In this document: positions 1-11,596 of the stretch, piece by piece
Numbering within the stretch: the first letter of the stretch is position 1
Layout of the letters: every line of letters starts with the position of its first letter
Source: Nymphalis io
Lineage: Eukaryota; Arthropoda; Insecta; Lepidoptera; Nymphalidae
Assembly: GCF_905147045.1 (NCBI RefSeq)
Contig: NC_065900.1
Location: 12,358,501-12,422,500, forward strand
Direction: 5' to 3'
DNA: 64,000 nt
Notes under the pieces: generated by a model
What the model was told of the DNA's origin: nothing
Seen by the model: the letters and a program-made list of their open reading frames with translations, nothing else
The model's database searches: none
Position numbers and translations under genes: made by a program

Positions 1-1470
1 AGTTTTTGGTAAGAAAAATTTATCCAAAATAATAAATACAGACAGCCCATAAAGTGAATCTCGAAAAGATATAAGGGTCCAGTAATTTCAAGGCCATAAG
101 ATAATTTAGTATTGTACCTATCTGCGTAAAAACAGCAACTTTTCACTACTACTAACAGACAGACAACGCGTAGCCTAATACATACTGCGGGTCTAGAAGC
201 ATATTATTTTGCATAGAAGTTCCTTGTGTAACGTAGGTACGAAAGTTTTTTTGAAACCCCTAAGGAGGTTAATAAGGGGATGAAAGTTTTAATGGAAGTT
301 CGTCATTATTTTAGTCACAAACGTGGATGTTTCGTGGTCTTTTTGGTCTTTATTTAATTATGCAAAGCTGTCGTCGCTGCCAAAAAGCATAAGAAGCGCA
401 TAGTCAGGTTTCTCAAAAACAAACATCTGAGAATAGCCTGATGGTTCCAAAATGTTTCGAGTCGATAGGATTTTCCATTGAAAACATTAAAATTAGATTT
501 ATTTCTTATACGCAAATTTAATTTGAGCAGAAACAGTAATCGATTGTCTTGGATTTTGCTTTAAATCGATTTGAGTGAACGCGTGAGATTTGTCTTTCCG
601 CTATAAGCGTCCGCTTTGCTATAACAATATAACTATAACGCCTGGGCGGACTACCGTGTTCCATTCCTTGATACAAATTCCCGAAAGACCATAGCTAGTT
701 CGTACGGATGTTACACATACAAGCGTCCAATTAAGAGACTCGTCTTGTCGGAACAGAAGCGTGTAGCAGAATTAAATCAGAACCGTGATTAGGCTGATAA
801 GCGCACCGACGCAAGTAACTCTCAGAATTAACTTTTTCATACGCGGTTCACTTTACTTTACATCATTATCCCATAACAGCGGTGGCAAAAACTGACATAA
901 TATTCGTACTATTGATGTGATAGTATTCGTGTATGTTTTAGGTAATTATATCATCAAAAATGAAGAAGTATTACGACTTTTCAAACACAAATTAAATGTC
1001 AGTAATATATCGGACTAACCTGTAGAGCATCTCTAATCACAAATTCCTGATAGATGCGTTCATTTTTAATCTAGGACATTAATGAATAAATTTACCAATT
1101 CTATTCTCAAAGCGAATTTGACTAGATCCGATGTCTAAGACCTAAGGGCTTTAAATTTTGAGGAAGTAAAAATACTCGCACTAGGAGCTCTTTTGTCAGA
1201 GAAAATTCTCAAGTCACCGCAGAACTCGATCGGGAAATGTAAGAATGAAGTGTTGCGCGACGCAATACGTTAACTCGCGTCAAAATAACGTATCGCCGTA
1301 ATTCAAATTTGTCAAATTAGATATTAAGAGAGATCTAACAGAATAACACTGCTGGCCTGCAGTGCTATTATTTATGAACTCACTTCATTACTCAGCCGTG
1401 AAATGTTGACAAACGACTTACGTGATATACTATTTTGATGCATGTTCCTAATATGTTAAAATTATTATGG
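1..1470. other. AT-rich non-coding DNA
   Basis: No coding potential is visible on either strand. Around 195-340 the sequence (AAACCCCTAAGG... GGGGATGAAAG) resembles a short, diverged repeat often seen in lepidopteran genomes. That match is from memory and only one copy lies here, so it is not called as a separate element. Confidence 0.5.
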
Positions 1471-1555
1471 CAATGTCGCATATCACTCTCACATTTCACG
1501 ACCGTTTTCTGTGGTGAGTTTCGAGTTTGTTCTTACAGAATAGCTCTGCAGATGT
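1471..1555 (+). repeat. Family G dispersed repeat, copy 1
   Basis: This stretch shares an ordered series of short blocks with 23467-23520. CAATGTCGCA is followed by a near-identical TATCACT/TGTCACT, then TCGAGTTTGT, then AGAATAGCTCT. The spacing between the first two blocks differs, so copy 1 carries about 18 extra bases. Two diverged copies in one window suggest an old, unclassified interspersed repeat. The class cannot be told from the sequence. Confidence 0.45.
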
Positions 1556-1906
1556 CAAATAATGGGCATGTATGCTTTTCATAAGCAGTGTGTTTACTTC
1601 ATGCAAAATGTTTTTATGTTCTGACCACATACATACGTTAATTATTAATAATAATAATAAAAATTAAAAGTAGCCTTTTCTAATTTCTAAATATAAATAA
1701 TATTCTTTTAAGTTATATAAACCCGTTTCAAATATTTTCCTGGACTCAATTATATTATTTACTAACAAATGTAATCAATTTGAACATATCTAATATAGCA
1801 AAAGAAATATTTATTATAATACCAAGTTTATCAATTCAGTGTTGAATTATGCTAGTTTATTATTAGGTCCTTTACTTTTTACTTTCCCGATTTGCTTCAA
1901 GTTATT

Positions 1907-2135
1907 TTAATGCTTTGCGATGGATTCGCTTCCACAATAGCTTTCATTCTCATTTTCCACTTTGGTCTCCGGCCGTCCACGGGGTTGGTTCTTGAGGTCG
2001 AAAATTCCAGAACGAAAACGTTGAAACCAAAAACGTACCGTCTTATGCGACACCAGCGCTGTACACATCCTTAATCCTTCGAGCTGTTTCTGCAGCATTG
2101 GTGCCACGGTTGAACTCGTACTCGTAAATATACCG
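1907..2135 (-). pseudogene. mariner transposase fragment, frameshifted
   Basis: The minus strand encodes two pieces of the N-terminal DNA-binding region of a mariner (Tc1/mariner superfamily) transposase. The upstream piece reads FNRGTNAAETARRIKDVY, which is the first helix-turn-helix region. In another frame the downstream piece reads KTVRFWFQRFRSGIFDL followed by PRGRPETKVENE, the second helix-turn-helix and linker with the GRP motif typical of the family. The frame shifts near 2043-2050. The rest of the protein, including the D,D(34)D catalytic domain, is absent, and no terminal inverted repeats were seen. It is a dead 5' fragment of a DNA transposon and cannot make active transposase. Confidence 0.85.
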
Positions 2136-2496
2136 ATATTTCATGTTTTTCATTGTGCGGTAATAAGCGACGCCAAAGAAAAAAAATAATGAGGAAAAAA
2201 CAAATGAATGACTGTTTTCAAAACTCAAATGTACCAGCTAAATGAATTTATAAATTTGAATTTGGAATTCTTAACCAAAGAGGAGATATTTCAGATCAAA
2301 GTGGTCAGTACGACTAAACGTTAAATTCATATGTAAGGACCTAATATTTTATCAGTTAAGACGGTAGACACAAATAAGAACAACAATTACCGACTCGTTT
2401 ATAATACGTATAATTATTAGCTACCACTGGTTCGGAGTGCAGATTCTACCTAGAAGAGCCGGGAAGAAACTTAGTACTAACTGCTACTAGTAAATA
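2136..2496. other. non-coding DNA
   Basis: No gene or recognised repeat is visible between the mariner remnant and the family B repeat. Confidence 0.4.
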
Positions 2497-2808
2497 TAGT
2501 AATATATATTTTTTATAGAATAGGAAGGCGGATGAGCATATGGGCCACCTGATGGTAAGTGGTCACCCGCCCTTAGACATTGGCATTGTAAGAAATGCCA
2601 ACCATCGCTTACACAGCCAATGCGCCACCAACCTTGGGAACTAAGATTTTATGTCCCTTGTGCCTGTAATTACAATGGCTCACTCACCCTTCAGACCGGA
2701 ACACAACAATAACAAGTACTGCTGTTTTGCGGTAGAATACTGATGAGTGGGTGGTACCTACCCAGACGAGCTTGCACAAAGCTCTACCACCAGTAAGTAG
2801 TAACATAT
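2497..2808 (+). repeat. Family B short interspersed repeat with target-site duplication
   Basis: This is the best-preserved copy of a roughly 290-bp repeat. It opens with TTTTTATAGAATAGGAAGGC, carries GAGCATATGGGCCACCTGATGG near the left end, TTATGTCCCTTGTGCCTGTA in the middle, and GGTGGTACCTACCCAG near the right end. Near-identical 11-base direct repeats flank it: TAGTAATATAT at 2497-2507 and TAGTAACATAT at 2798-2808, one mismatch. These look like a target-site duplication, which implies insertion of the unit 2508-2797. No tRNA-like head with A and B boxes is obvious and there is no coding capacity. The class is unresolved. Other copies lie near 35.4, 38.1, 39.9, 49.7, 50.8, 57.0 and 61.0 kb. 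Confidence 0.75.
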
Positions 2809-4639
2809 TTAAACACAAATAACAAAGGTGCTCGTACATTATTAACAATATATAAAATTAGCAATTGATGCATTCGGAAAAAGACAATAACAAATAGATC
2901 ATTCATCTTATAACTGTCTTAGCTCTGTCTCGTACGATGATCACAACGGGAAAGTCATCATTCAACGACATGAGTTGAAAATCAACTTAAAGGATAAGCG
3001 CTTTTAATTTTAAAGGAAAAAAACACGGAACAAAACATGCCACACTTAAAGCGATTTAAGTAAATCGCAGTCTGTTCAGAACCCATAGTGGTGGTGAAGG
3101 TGACATAATATCATACTAGTCATTCGCTACAAGTATGGCCCTCCACCGGTCGAATTACGTCATTAATGAAACGAAAATGATGATCATAGCGCCGTTCGTC
3201 GGGGCGTAATGGCAGGACGATTAATTGAACTTGTCGGATAATTTACGGGTTCCAAACGATTAGTTACACGAAGAATATTGAATTTTCTGGTAGCTGATAA
3301 TATAATAATGATTTTTAAGTTATTTTAATTTTAATAATACTGCAAGAAATGTAAACCATTTCTTTGCAACAAAGGTATTAATATCAGCTATTGATAATTG
3401 GCGGTAGACAACTTTTAAAAGATACCACAAGAGTACATACCCGGGCAGGTATTAACAATAGCGATATAGAAAATATATGCGTCTTGTCAACGCATTTGGG
3501 TTGCCAATTATTAGATAGTATACGATATGAAGAAGTAATCAAAGTAAAAATCATTGGTGGATTTACACACTTTTCAAGTACCTGTAGCCTGTTCAATTTT
3601 TGCTGCTCTTGTGTCTTGATGGCCTCACAAGAAATTTAAAAAAATTGCCACCCCTTAAATCTCTATCGGTGTACGCCACTGTTAGAAATCAATTGTGAAC
3701 ACATCTTTAATCAAATTTATTACCGTAATAATTAATATACGTTTGACATACTCTACTTGTAAAGTTTTAGGTTTGAACTACTAAACTTTTGATTTGGGTC
3801 AAAGTTCTCGTTATAAAAAATAAATAGCATTCTTGCTTACGTTGATCAGCTTTTGGTAAAACTATAGGTAGTTAGAAATACGTAAGCTATTGACGTACCT
3901 ACTAAATTTACATTAAAATTCAAGTCATAAAATATGACTTTTAATTAAGATAAGGGTTAGGTTAGTTTAGGTTTTGACGTTTGAAATGGTAACAATAAAT
4001 AGGTTCGTTTGAATACAAACAAAATAAAACAGGCGCCATGAAATTAAATAGCGTCAGTCATTTCGAAGCATAATATTATCTAGCCACTGCTCGTAATTTA
4101 GGCGCGATGCGTCACATTGCACCGCCATCTTGTGTTTTACTGACCTACCTTACCAGAGTACTGTTGGACATTGCATTTGTTGTGATGTTTGGTTATTTTA
4201 TATGTATTTAACCATTTCGGAAACGTTGCGTGTCATTTGCACGTTTATTTTTCTAGCCTTACATATGCTTAAGTGTGGCAGTTCGACAATACGCCGTAAA
4301 ATGTATTAGATATTTTGTATATATTTATATTAATATTATAATTATTAAAAGCAGTTTTTTCTTTGTTTGAATATTTGTAACAAACTTTTTTTAAGAATAA
4401 AAAAAGAACAAAAAACGTGTATCATTGCGTGAATTATGTACATCACGAGACGCACAATTTGGTGAATACAAAACAAAATATATAAATATTTTAGTAGCTA
4501 CCTTAATAGAGCCGAGGCGCCCCAAAGCAGTTTTTTTTCAAAGTTTTGCCTTACGATCTCGAAAAGTTTGTTACACTGGCTTCACTTTTGAATCCAACGC
4601 TCGTCTGTCATTCGGATGACACAAAATTCTGTGGGGAAA
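2809..4639. other. AT-rich non-coding DNA
   Basis: No gene is seen. Minor points are a GC-richer patch near 3180-3240, a short TTAGG-rich stretch at 3955-3972 (too short for telomeric DNA), and CCGCCATCTTG near 4132, which contains a GCCAT core like that bound by YY1/Pho proteins. These are single weak motifs. Confidence 0.4.
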
Positions 4640-4830
4640 GGACCGATGTACCTCGTGACATAGTTTGGATGCAGCGCGCGTGCTTGAAAGCGGAAGTATA
4701 ATGCGATTATCGATTTGCTTATGACAGAAAATGCGTTGAATGGACAAGGTTCGCGAGGGACGCGGTGCGGGGGGTGCTGGGCGCGCGGACATGCCGCCTG
4801 TTTTAGTGTTGTCACATCTCTATCGATAAT
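4640..4830. promoter_or_regulatory. CpG-rich patch with a DRE-type motif
   Basis: A sharp rise in GC and CpG (core 4740-4800, with GGTGCGGGGGGTGCTGGGCG) ends just before TATCGATA at 4821-4828, the consensus site of insect DREF. A second ATCGAT lies near 4708. DRE motifs mark constitutive promoters in Drosophila. Here the patch lies about 350 bases upstream of the stronger promoter candidate at 5171, so it may be a proximal enhancer or a leftward promoter. Function is inferred; TATCGATA alone occurs several times in this AT-rich window by chance. Confidence 0.35.
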
Positions 4831-5099
4831 AATAACGAACAACAACAAACATTAAAATATAAAAAATAATAAAATAAACAAAATTGCATTTTATGAACTA
4901 TGTTGTGTATAATATTACATACACTTATTATATTTCTTTATTTTAACATTCATGTCTAGAGGCAAAATCAAAGATACAGTTCAACTTTGCCGTCATTTCA
5001 GGCTGTTAGATTGGTTTCTTATTAGAACAGTTACGAAATATTGTAAAGTCTTATGAGTTTTCATATTTTTACATGTATGTTTAGTATTCAAATAACAGA

Positions 5100-5467
5100 A
5101 AGTTGTCATAATATCGATGTAGAGTGAGGTAAAGCGTGCCTAGCGCTACGCTTAGCGCCGCGGCACGGCGTCAGTGCGCCGGAGGCAGCGGGCTGCGCCG
5201 CTCGTATTCTCGCAGCCCGCCATACGACGATACCGCGTGTGTGCAAATGATTTTGTTTTTATGGCGCTCATATATCAGGTACTACGAGTGTTGGTGCTGG
5301 GTGTGACCGCGGCAGCCGTCGACGGTTTGTTTCTGTGCTATTGTTATTGCGTACCACGTGGTCAGCCCGGGCGCGGGCAGTGTTTACGGCGGCCAACGCA
5401 TGCGCGCCGCTTGTTTGCCTCCTCAGGTCAAACACCGGCCTAACCTACGAAGCCTCTATACGTAATT
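5100..5467 (+). promoter_or_regulatory. CpG-rich promoter and 5' UTR candidate
   Basis: The stretch from about 5140 to 5410 is the longest CpG-rich block in the left third of the window. It includes TCAGT at 5171-5175, the arthropod initiator consensus, in a GC-rich setting with no TATA box. GCATGCGCGC at 5398-5407 resembles the NRF1/ewg binding site found in broad housekeeping and developmental promoters. An E-box-like CACGTG lies near 5356. An ATG with a splice donor follows at 5468. This would be a TATA-less promoter driving rightward transcription, with a long GC-rich 5' UTR. No transcript data are available, so the start site is a guess. Confidence 0.45.
5261..5443 (+). CDS. Upstream ORF in putative 5' UTR (hypothetical)
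   Basis: A 60-residue ORF starts with ATG at 5261 and ends with TAA at 5441-5443, 24 bases before the putative main ATG at 5468 and in the same frame. The N-terminal half is hydrophobic (VLRVLVLGVTAAAV) followed by a cysteine-rich CYCYC stretch; the C-terminal half is arginine-rich, as expected of a GC-rich island translated by chance. No family is recognised. If the promoter call is right this would act as a uORF that limits downstream translation. It may equally be meaningless. The same frame reads open upstream to about 5174 without an earlier ATG. Confidence 0.2.
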   Translation: MALIYQVLRVLVLGVTAAAVDGLFLCYCYCVPRGQPGRGQCLRRPTHARRLFASSGQTPA

Positions 5468-5483
5468 ATGAACCGGCAAAGAG
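5468..5483 (+). CDS. Putative first coding exon (five codons plus one base)
   Basis: ATG AAC CGG CAA AGA G is followed directly by GTAAGTTTTT, an excellent splice donor (AGAG/GTAAGT, boundary 5483/5484). It would encode Met-Asn-Arg-Gln-Arg and end in phase 1. The exon sits at the right edge of the CpG-rich promoter candidate. Read through without splicing, the frame stays open to 5656 and shows no recognisable domain. No acceptor can be matched to it inside the window, so the partner exon may lie beyond 64 kb. Such tiny first coding exons before very long introns are common in insect developmental regulators. Gene identity is unknown, and the call rests only on position, ATG and donor quality. 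Confidence 0.35.
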
Positions 5484-5489
5484 GTAAGT

Positions 5490-8400
5490 TTTTAAATGGT
5501 CAGCCGTTGCAGCCGCGGACTCCGAGTGAAGGTAGTAATCTACAGTCGAATACGTTCTATTTAATCATTTTCCAACATGTTTACTATCAATGTTACGCTT
5601 GTTTCCGCGATCCAGAGATTTGTAAACGGGTCTCATTCAATGAAGCATTGGTGTAACGTGCAATTCTAAACAAATAATAAATCTGTATAATATAATCGAT
5701 CAATACAAGTATATAGTTGTAAAATTATAATGAAACGCAATCAAAACATGATTTGTGTCCTTGTGGACGTATCGAACGGAACGATCGCTTGGTTTAGTTA
5801 AGACTCGTTCGGAATACTACGCTGCTACTTGCTATAGGAACCGATTCCTATATGTCGCATATTTGTCAAGTGGTGTCTAATAAGAATATAGGGAGCGATG
5901 CGTCCGTACGTTTTTAAAATACATTCAATTCGTTAACTATATTATAATTATTGTATTACATTAAATGACTTTTATTATGTAAGTATGTAATGTGCGTTTA
6001 TTTAATTTCATGTAACTTGATATTTTTATTACAAAAAATGAATTATTTTCAGTACAAAGCAAACTGTGCTTACGGTAACATTTTTAATTGTAAATTGTAG
6101 GCAAACGAAGCGTTCTTGAGACATTGTCAAGTTACGTTTTACCTTAAAAAGCTATCAAATGAAAACAATACACTCGGGAGCACTAAAAATGCCAAGTAGC
6201 TTAATTGAGTGAATAAAGACAATTTATTACATTATTAAGTATGAATCCTAAAGGAAATATAAATGCGTATTAAAATACGACGTAAACCCCTCTACGCTTA
6301 CGTAGGAAGATACATAAGATCATATATTAATTATAGATTCGTATCATTATATTTGATTTCAGTAATAGGCCGGTAATAAATTCACCATAATGTTCTTAGA
6401 AACTATTCGGGCACCTAGTTCTTTATTGCCTATAAATTGTATCGCCCTGTTTTGTTCGTTACAGAACTCTATGATTACCCCGCCGAATGACCGGGGATAA
6501 ATAAATCATAGATCAAGCTGCCGAGTCAGTATTTGAAACTAAGTCAAAACAATATTAATTCATTTACTTCAAATATTTATCAAGACTGTCAGTCAATTTC
6601 AATAGAACTCGTAAAGATTATAAACAAAAAAAAACTATACAAATAGTCAATAGGTACGTCAAAAATGTTATATTTACGTATGATTGATTGATACTCAGCA
6701 CTTACTAAAGAAAAAAAAGAATCGTTTCAAATTGTTTGTTGAAACGAAAGATTTACACTGAAAAATGATGTAATTTAAACATTTACAAGTTGTTTCAAAT
6801 AAAGCAACTAACGTTCGTACTGTACGGGACGTATTTTGTGAATTAATTATTATAACGTAAACTGATTAATTCATCAACATTCGCTTACTCTGATCCCATT
6901 CATTTGGACCCTACATATGGCAAGCATGTTTTTCTTCCATTAATCACTGATCAAGTTTTCGAGGGTTCCCTTCTAGCATAGTATAACTATCCAGCTTATT
7001 TGCAGCCTTCACCATTCATAAGCCTTCATATATTCATACCTAACATACATAACAACTTGTATTATGTCATGGGGTGGATTGCCTCCCCATAAAAGTTCAA
7101 AATCTCTTAAAATCTGTATGGCAGTAATAACAAACTCAAAATTACTGATGAAAACGATCTTGAAATATTAGAAATGATATGCGACATTGACCATGATAAT
7201 TACAACATTTCAATAATACACGCATCAAAATATATCACCAAAAGTAGGTTGTTAATATTTCACCGATGAGTGATGAAATGAGTTCTTAGAGAGTAGCAAT
7301 ACAGGATCAACAAACATTAAAGTAAAAAAAAAAAAAACAAAAAACAAAATTACGCACTTTATTTGAAAATTCCATTACGCCTATAGTAAGAATAGTTATA
7401 CATAACAACGCTATTGACGCAAACGGTAACAATGTAAACAAAATTCCTATTTAGAGAATTCTAAGGTTTTCACTAGGATTAATTATAAACCTTTGTTTGA
7501 TATACAAAGATATATCAGATCAATAGGTATTCCTTTGTAGGATAAGGTCGGATTTTAAGAATATATAAAAGAAACAATGATTTTATCACAGGCTTCAACT
7601 GTATGTTGCGGGTGTTACGCGGCTGGCTTACGAAGGATCTACGGTGGATGGGTGCGAGGCTATAACATAAAATTACCTAACCATAAATACAATCCTCGGA
7701 TAACCCATTAATATTAATAAATTTCGCAAAACCATTGAATGCATATCGGTACTACTTTTCGACGTTAATAGATCCCTATTAATATTTATTGCCAATAAGT
7801 CGACAATAACTGTAATGTAAACGATCAATGTTTGTGAGGAGGAATTTTTAGGCAATCTGTTCAACGAATAACAAAATATTCGTTATACACTAATGAAACT
7901 CCGGCTTAAAATATTTTAAGTAAATAGAAACAAAAATTGTAATTTTTATTATAAAAAATGAAATATAATATGAATTCAAATAACTTCTAACTCGACTTTT
8001 AATTAAAACTGAATTGTATATATAATAAATATAAACATTTTTTTTAATTAATAAACACGATTACAAGTTTGTTGAGTCATCATAAACTATGTATCTAATA
8101 AAGAGGTTTTCGTTTAAGAGGTTTAATACTTTAGCGTTAAATACATGTAATAATTAAAAGTTATTTAATTATAATTCTAAATTTAAATTAAAAAGAGTAA
8201 ATTATTTTTTTAAACTCAAAAGAAAGTTGATTAAGATCTATTTAAATACAATTATTTATAGGTATAGGATATGTAAAAGAGCGCAAGAAATTCTAAAGAA
8301 TATTGTGACGAATAATATACTTTTAACAAAACGTAATTTCGTCGAACATAAAGAGAATACAGCGGGGAAGATTATGTAGCCTAGTCACGCTAACTTCGAC

Positions 8401-8587
8401 CGGAAGAGTACTTTGTTTTGAGGTATTCTTGCGAAGTGCGAGAGCCTTGGAATTGGTACAAAAAATATACTTATAAAAGCTTGACGATACGTCTGATGTT
8501 TTAGAATTATTATTTCTAATATTATATAAAGATTATTTGGATGATTATACTGATTGATATCCTTTTTGAGGAGTACGTTTCAAACGT
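5490..8587. other. AT-rich non-coding DNA, possible start of a long intron
   Basis: About 3 kb with no coding signal and no well-preserved repeat. It contains poly-A tracts (for example near 7327-7340) and a TATA-like TATATAAAAG near 7562, which has no convincing initiator. Confidence 0.4.
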
Positions 8588-8645
8588 TACCTTTAAAAGG
8601 GAGAAATGTTAGCCCAGCAGTGAGACATGTACAGGCTGTTATTTT
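8588..8645 (+). repeat. Family A SINE, 3' end fragment
   Basis: TAGCCCAGCAGTGAGACATG followed by ACAGGCTGTTA matches the last 50 bases of family A (TAGCCCAGCAGTGGGACATT... ACAGGCTGTTAC). The upstream bases AAAAGGGAGA match the preceding AAAAGGGAGAGGAGG block. The rest of the element is missing or too decayed to see. Confidence 0.6.
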
Positions 8646-10039
8646 ACTGATGATGCTTATTATACAAATATAAGGGACGGGCCCTTGGAAAGCAATTACC
8701 GTTGGAAATATGTCTTATTTAAAATTAAAAACACAACCTCATATTACCTACATAACATAATATAAGCATAAGGATAAATTAATTATGATACAAGTTCAAA
8801 GCTATATTTTACTTACCAAATAAAAAAACCCGATAATACTAATGTATTAAATTTAATATAATATATAATTCTCAGTGAGACTCAACTGAGGAGTCTACAA
8901 TATACAATAATCTACTAAATCCTACTCAGAATAACACATTTTGAAGTCGCCGTTAAAGGATAATATCAGAAAATCTGTTAGTTGGATGAAAATCTAGTAA
9001 CACAACAGTAGTGGCGTGTTGGTATAATCTTTGTCCAGTTGTGGGATATATACACAGTATACGACGAGCCATACACAAAACACATTCACACTAGCGGACA
9101 CATCGACGTAGGTACATCAACACGACATGATATTCCCTAAAGAGGCCGCGAATGCTTTTTTTATTTGACGTTTCGCTAAAAATTTTGTGGCGTAGTTATA
9201 ACTGGCGATAATCAAGGCCAATACATTAAATTTACCTAATGAATTGTGTTAAAAGAGATTTCGATATTGATGTGTCTGTTTGATCATTCGGCTTATTTAA
9301 CTTGTTATAATTTTTTAAAACAATGTTTGTATTATACGATTAACTTTATAAATTCATTAATCATAAATGTCGACCCTTGATATATATATTTTTTAATCAA
9401 CTTAAAATATTGTCTATGGATGTATTTATATAAATATAAAGCTTTTGGGCTGGTGAAGGTAATTTACACTTTTACGTAGTTACGACTACATCAGAGACGA
9501 CCGGATAAGTTGAAGGGATTCAGGGTGTTACGAGTTAGCTAGTCAGATCCAACGGGGCTTCACCGTATCACCCTCTCACCTTATACGTAAAATATAAACT
9601 ACTAGGCATTTCAGTTGGATTTCTATTACATTCGTCTCATAAATTTGTCAACTCTCGATACCCAAATTATTTTTAATTGAGATATAATTCCTTATCGTTC
9701 AAAAAGTCAGATTTAGGAATGTAGACCCATAGAATATACTATGAAAATGCTAGAAACAACGTACCTTTTAAGTATGACATTGTTTCATAACAATTCTCTG
9801 ATTTTTTTCATTTACAAATCGATTTTAAAATGAATATAAAGAATGGTCTTAAAATCAATTACTCTTAAAAACTTAATATATCAATGGGATTTAGTTATTA
9901 TATAAAGTTGATAAATAAAAAAATCGTCCAAAGAAGAATGTACATATCACATCCAAATTAGTCAAAAGATTTCGAATTGTATTTTCGAACTGCATACTAC
10001 CACATTAAGTAAATACTATATTCATTATATATTTTTAGC
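8646..10039. other. AT-rich non-coding DNA
   Basis: Nothing beyond AT-rich sequence was seen. Near 9470-9560 a slightly GC-richer tract (GAGACGACCGGATAAG, CAACGGGGCTTCACC) could be an old repeat, but it has no partner here. Confidence 0.35.
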
Positions 10040-10376
10040 GTATAAGAATAAAAAAAAAGCCAAGATGGCCGTGTGGTAAGAACGCGTGAATCTTAACCGA
10101 TGATCGTGGGTTCAAACCCGGGCAAGCACCACTGAATTTTCATGTGCTTAATTAGTGATTATAATTCATCTCGTGCTTTACGGTGAAGGAAAACATCGTG
10201 AAGAAACCTGCATGTGTCTAATTTCACTGAAATTCTGCCACATGTGAATTCTACCAACCTGCATTGGAGCAGCGTGGTGGAATAAGCTCCAAACCTTCTC
10301 CTCAAAAAGAGGAGAGGAGGCCTTTAGCCCAGCAGTGGGACATTCACAGGCTGTTACGGTTACGGGTATAAGGATA
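10040..10376 (+). mobile_element. Family A (Metulj-like) tRNA-derived SINE, full length
   Basis: This is a complete copy (10051-10365) of the commonest repeat in the window. The head is tRNA-like, with an A-box region around AAGATGGCCGTGTGGTAAGA and a B box in GGGTTCAAACCCGGGC. A body follows (CACCACTGAATTTTCATGTG, CATCTCGTGC, CCTGCATGTGTCTAATTTCA), then GGAGCAGCGTGGTGGAATAA and the 3' end AGCCCAGCAGTGGGACATTC. Direct repeats flank it: GTATAAGAATA (10040-10050) and GTATAAGGATA (10366-10376), one mismatch, a target-site duplication. SINEs are transcribed by RNA polymerase III and moved by LINE machinery. The name Metulj is from memory and was not checked. Confidence 0.85.
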
Positions 10377-11596
10377 TCTTGAGATACTGAGGCGTATATT
10401 ATTGAGAGACGAATCCAGGTATGAGGCTAGCCAATACTCAAAGAACGAAGAAATCTAATATATTTATTTATACACGTCACAATTGTTCGAGTACCCTGTA
10501 CTGACTGATTGATTTATGTATTATAATAATCTAATAAGCAATTGTTATGATTTCGTCATGCCAAATATGGAGTACAACTAAAATGCGATGTGCTGACGGC
10601 ACATATCCTTTCGTTTCTTTATGTTTAAACTTTATAGCACACATTTAAAGTTTTATCTTCTAAACAATAATAATAAATAAAGAAACAATTGCATATTGTA
10701 TTTATCCTTTGTAGATAGAAGTAATTATGTAAAATAGTATGTTTACAAATAAAAGAAAAACTATAACAAAGGTTCGGTTTATATGACACAGTATCACTTC
10801 TTATTATAAATCAAAACAATTTTACGTTATCTGTAAATAAAAACTGTCGTTACATACATATTTATCAACAGAAAACTGTTTTGAAGATTATTAAATTATC
10901 TTTCACGTAAACAGAATTGAAGAGATATTTGTCATTTTAGTAGTGGTCATCACTTTAGTAAGTCATTATATTTCTGACATAAATTCCTATCGAAACTTTA
11001 AGACGCTGCACTGTATTAAAGGGTTGCAGATAATTCATTGATCAATCTTTCACCACGATTATGATGACATATTAATTTAAGCGGTTTAAAGACTACAAGT
11101 TATTTTAAAGAGAAAAATACGTGTGATAAAATAAGAATAGTATAAATGTCTATATCTGAAAAACGTTAATTTTACCCGTGCGAAATTAGAAGGTAGGTCC
11201 TGATCAGATTCTATCGAGTCTGCATATATACAAACATCCAATTATAAACCCAACTTAGCCTCAGGCAGGTTCTATTCGGGAGTATCTACATTCCGCACTC
11301 GGTTGTATCTTTACATTGAATTGAATCCCGTAACATGATTCAAAAAATACAAGATCCTAATAAAATGAAGAATATTTTGATTCAATCAAATATAATTTTA
11401 CAAACTGCTGAATTAATTAGTGAGTACATATTTTTCACAAAACTTGTTACTAAAGCAAGTGATCATCTGAGTAACCGATAAAACATATACTTACAACAAT
11501 ATATTGCACTAATTCATATTACTTTAGATAGAGGAATAATAGTTATTCGGTGAGTGCTGCAATTACGACCACAGCTCAAGTTATTGGTGATAGATG
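10377..11596. other. AT-rich non-coding DNA
   Basis: No gene or clear repeat is visible. Confidence 0.4.

Noticed and set aside
1350..1370. CTGGCCTGC, similar to part of miR-193
   Set aside because: The neighbouring bases do not match and no precursor hairpin is seen; not evidence for the ivory/miR-193 locus.
3955..3972. TTAGG-like units, possibly telomeric
   Set aside because: Only two or three imperfect units.
10051..10125. tRNA gene
   Set aside because: The A and B boxes belong to the SINE head; it does not close into a proper cloverleaf with a normal 3' end. The same applies to the other family A and C heads.
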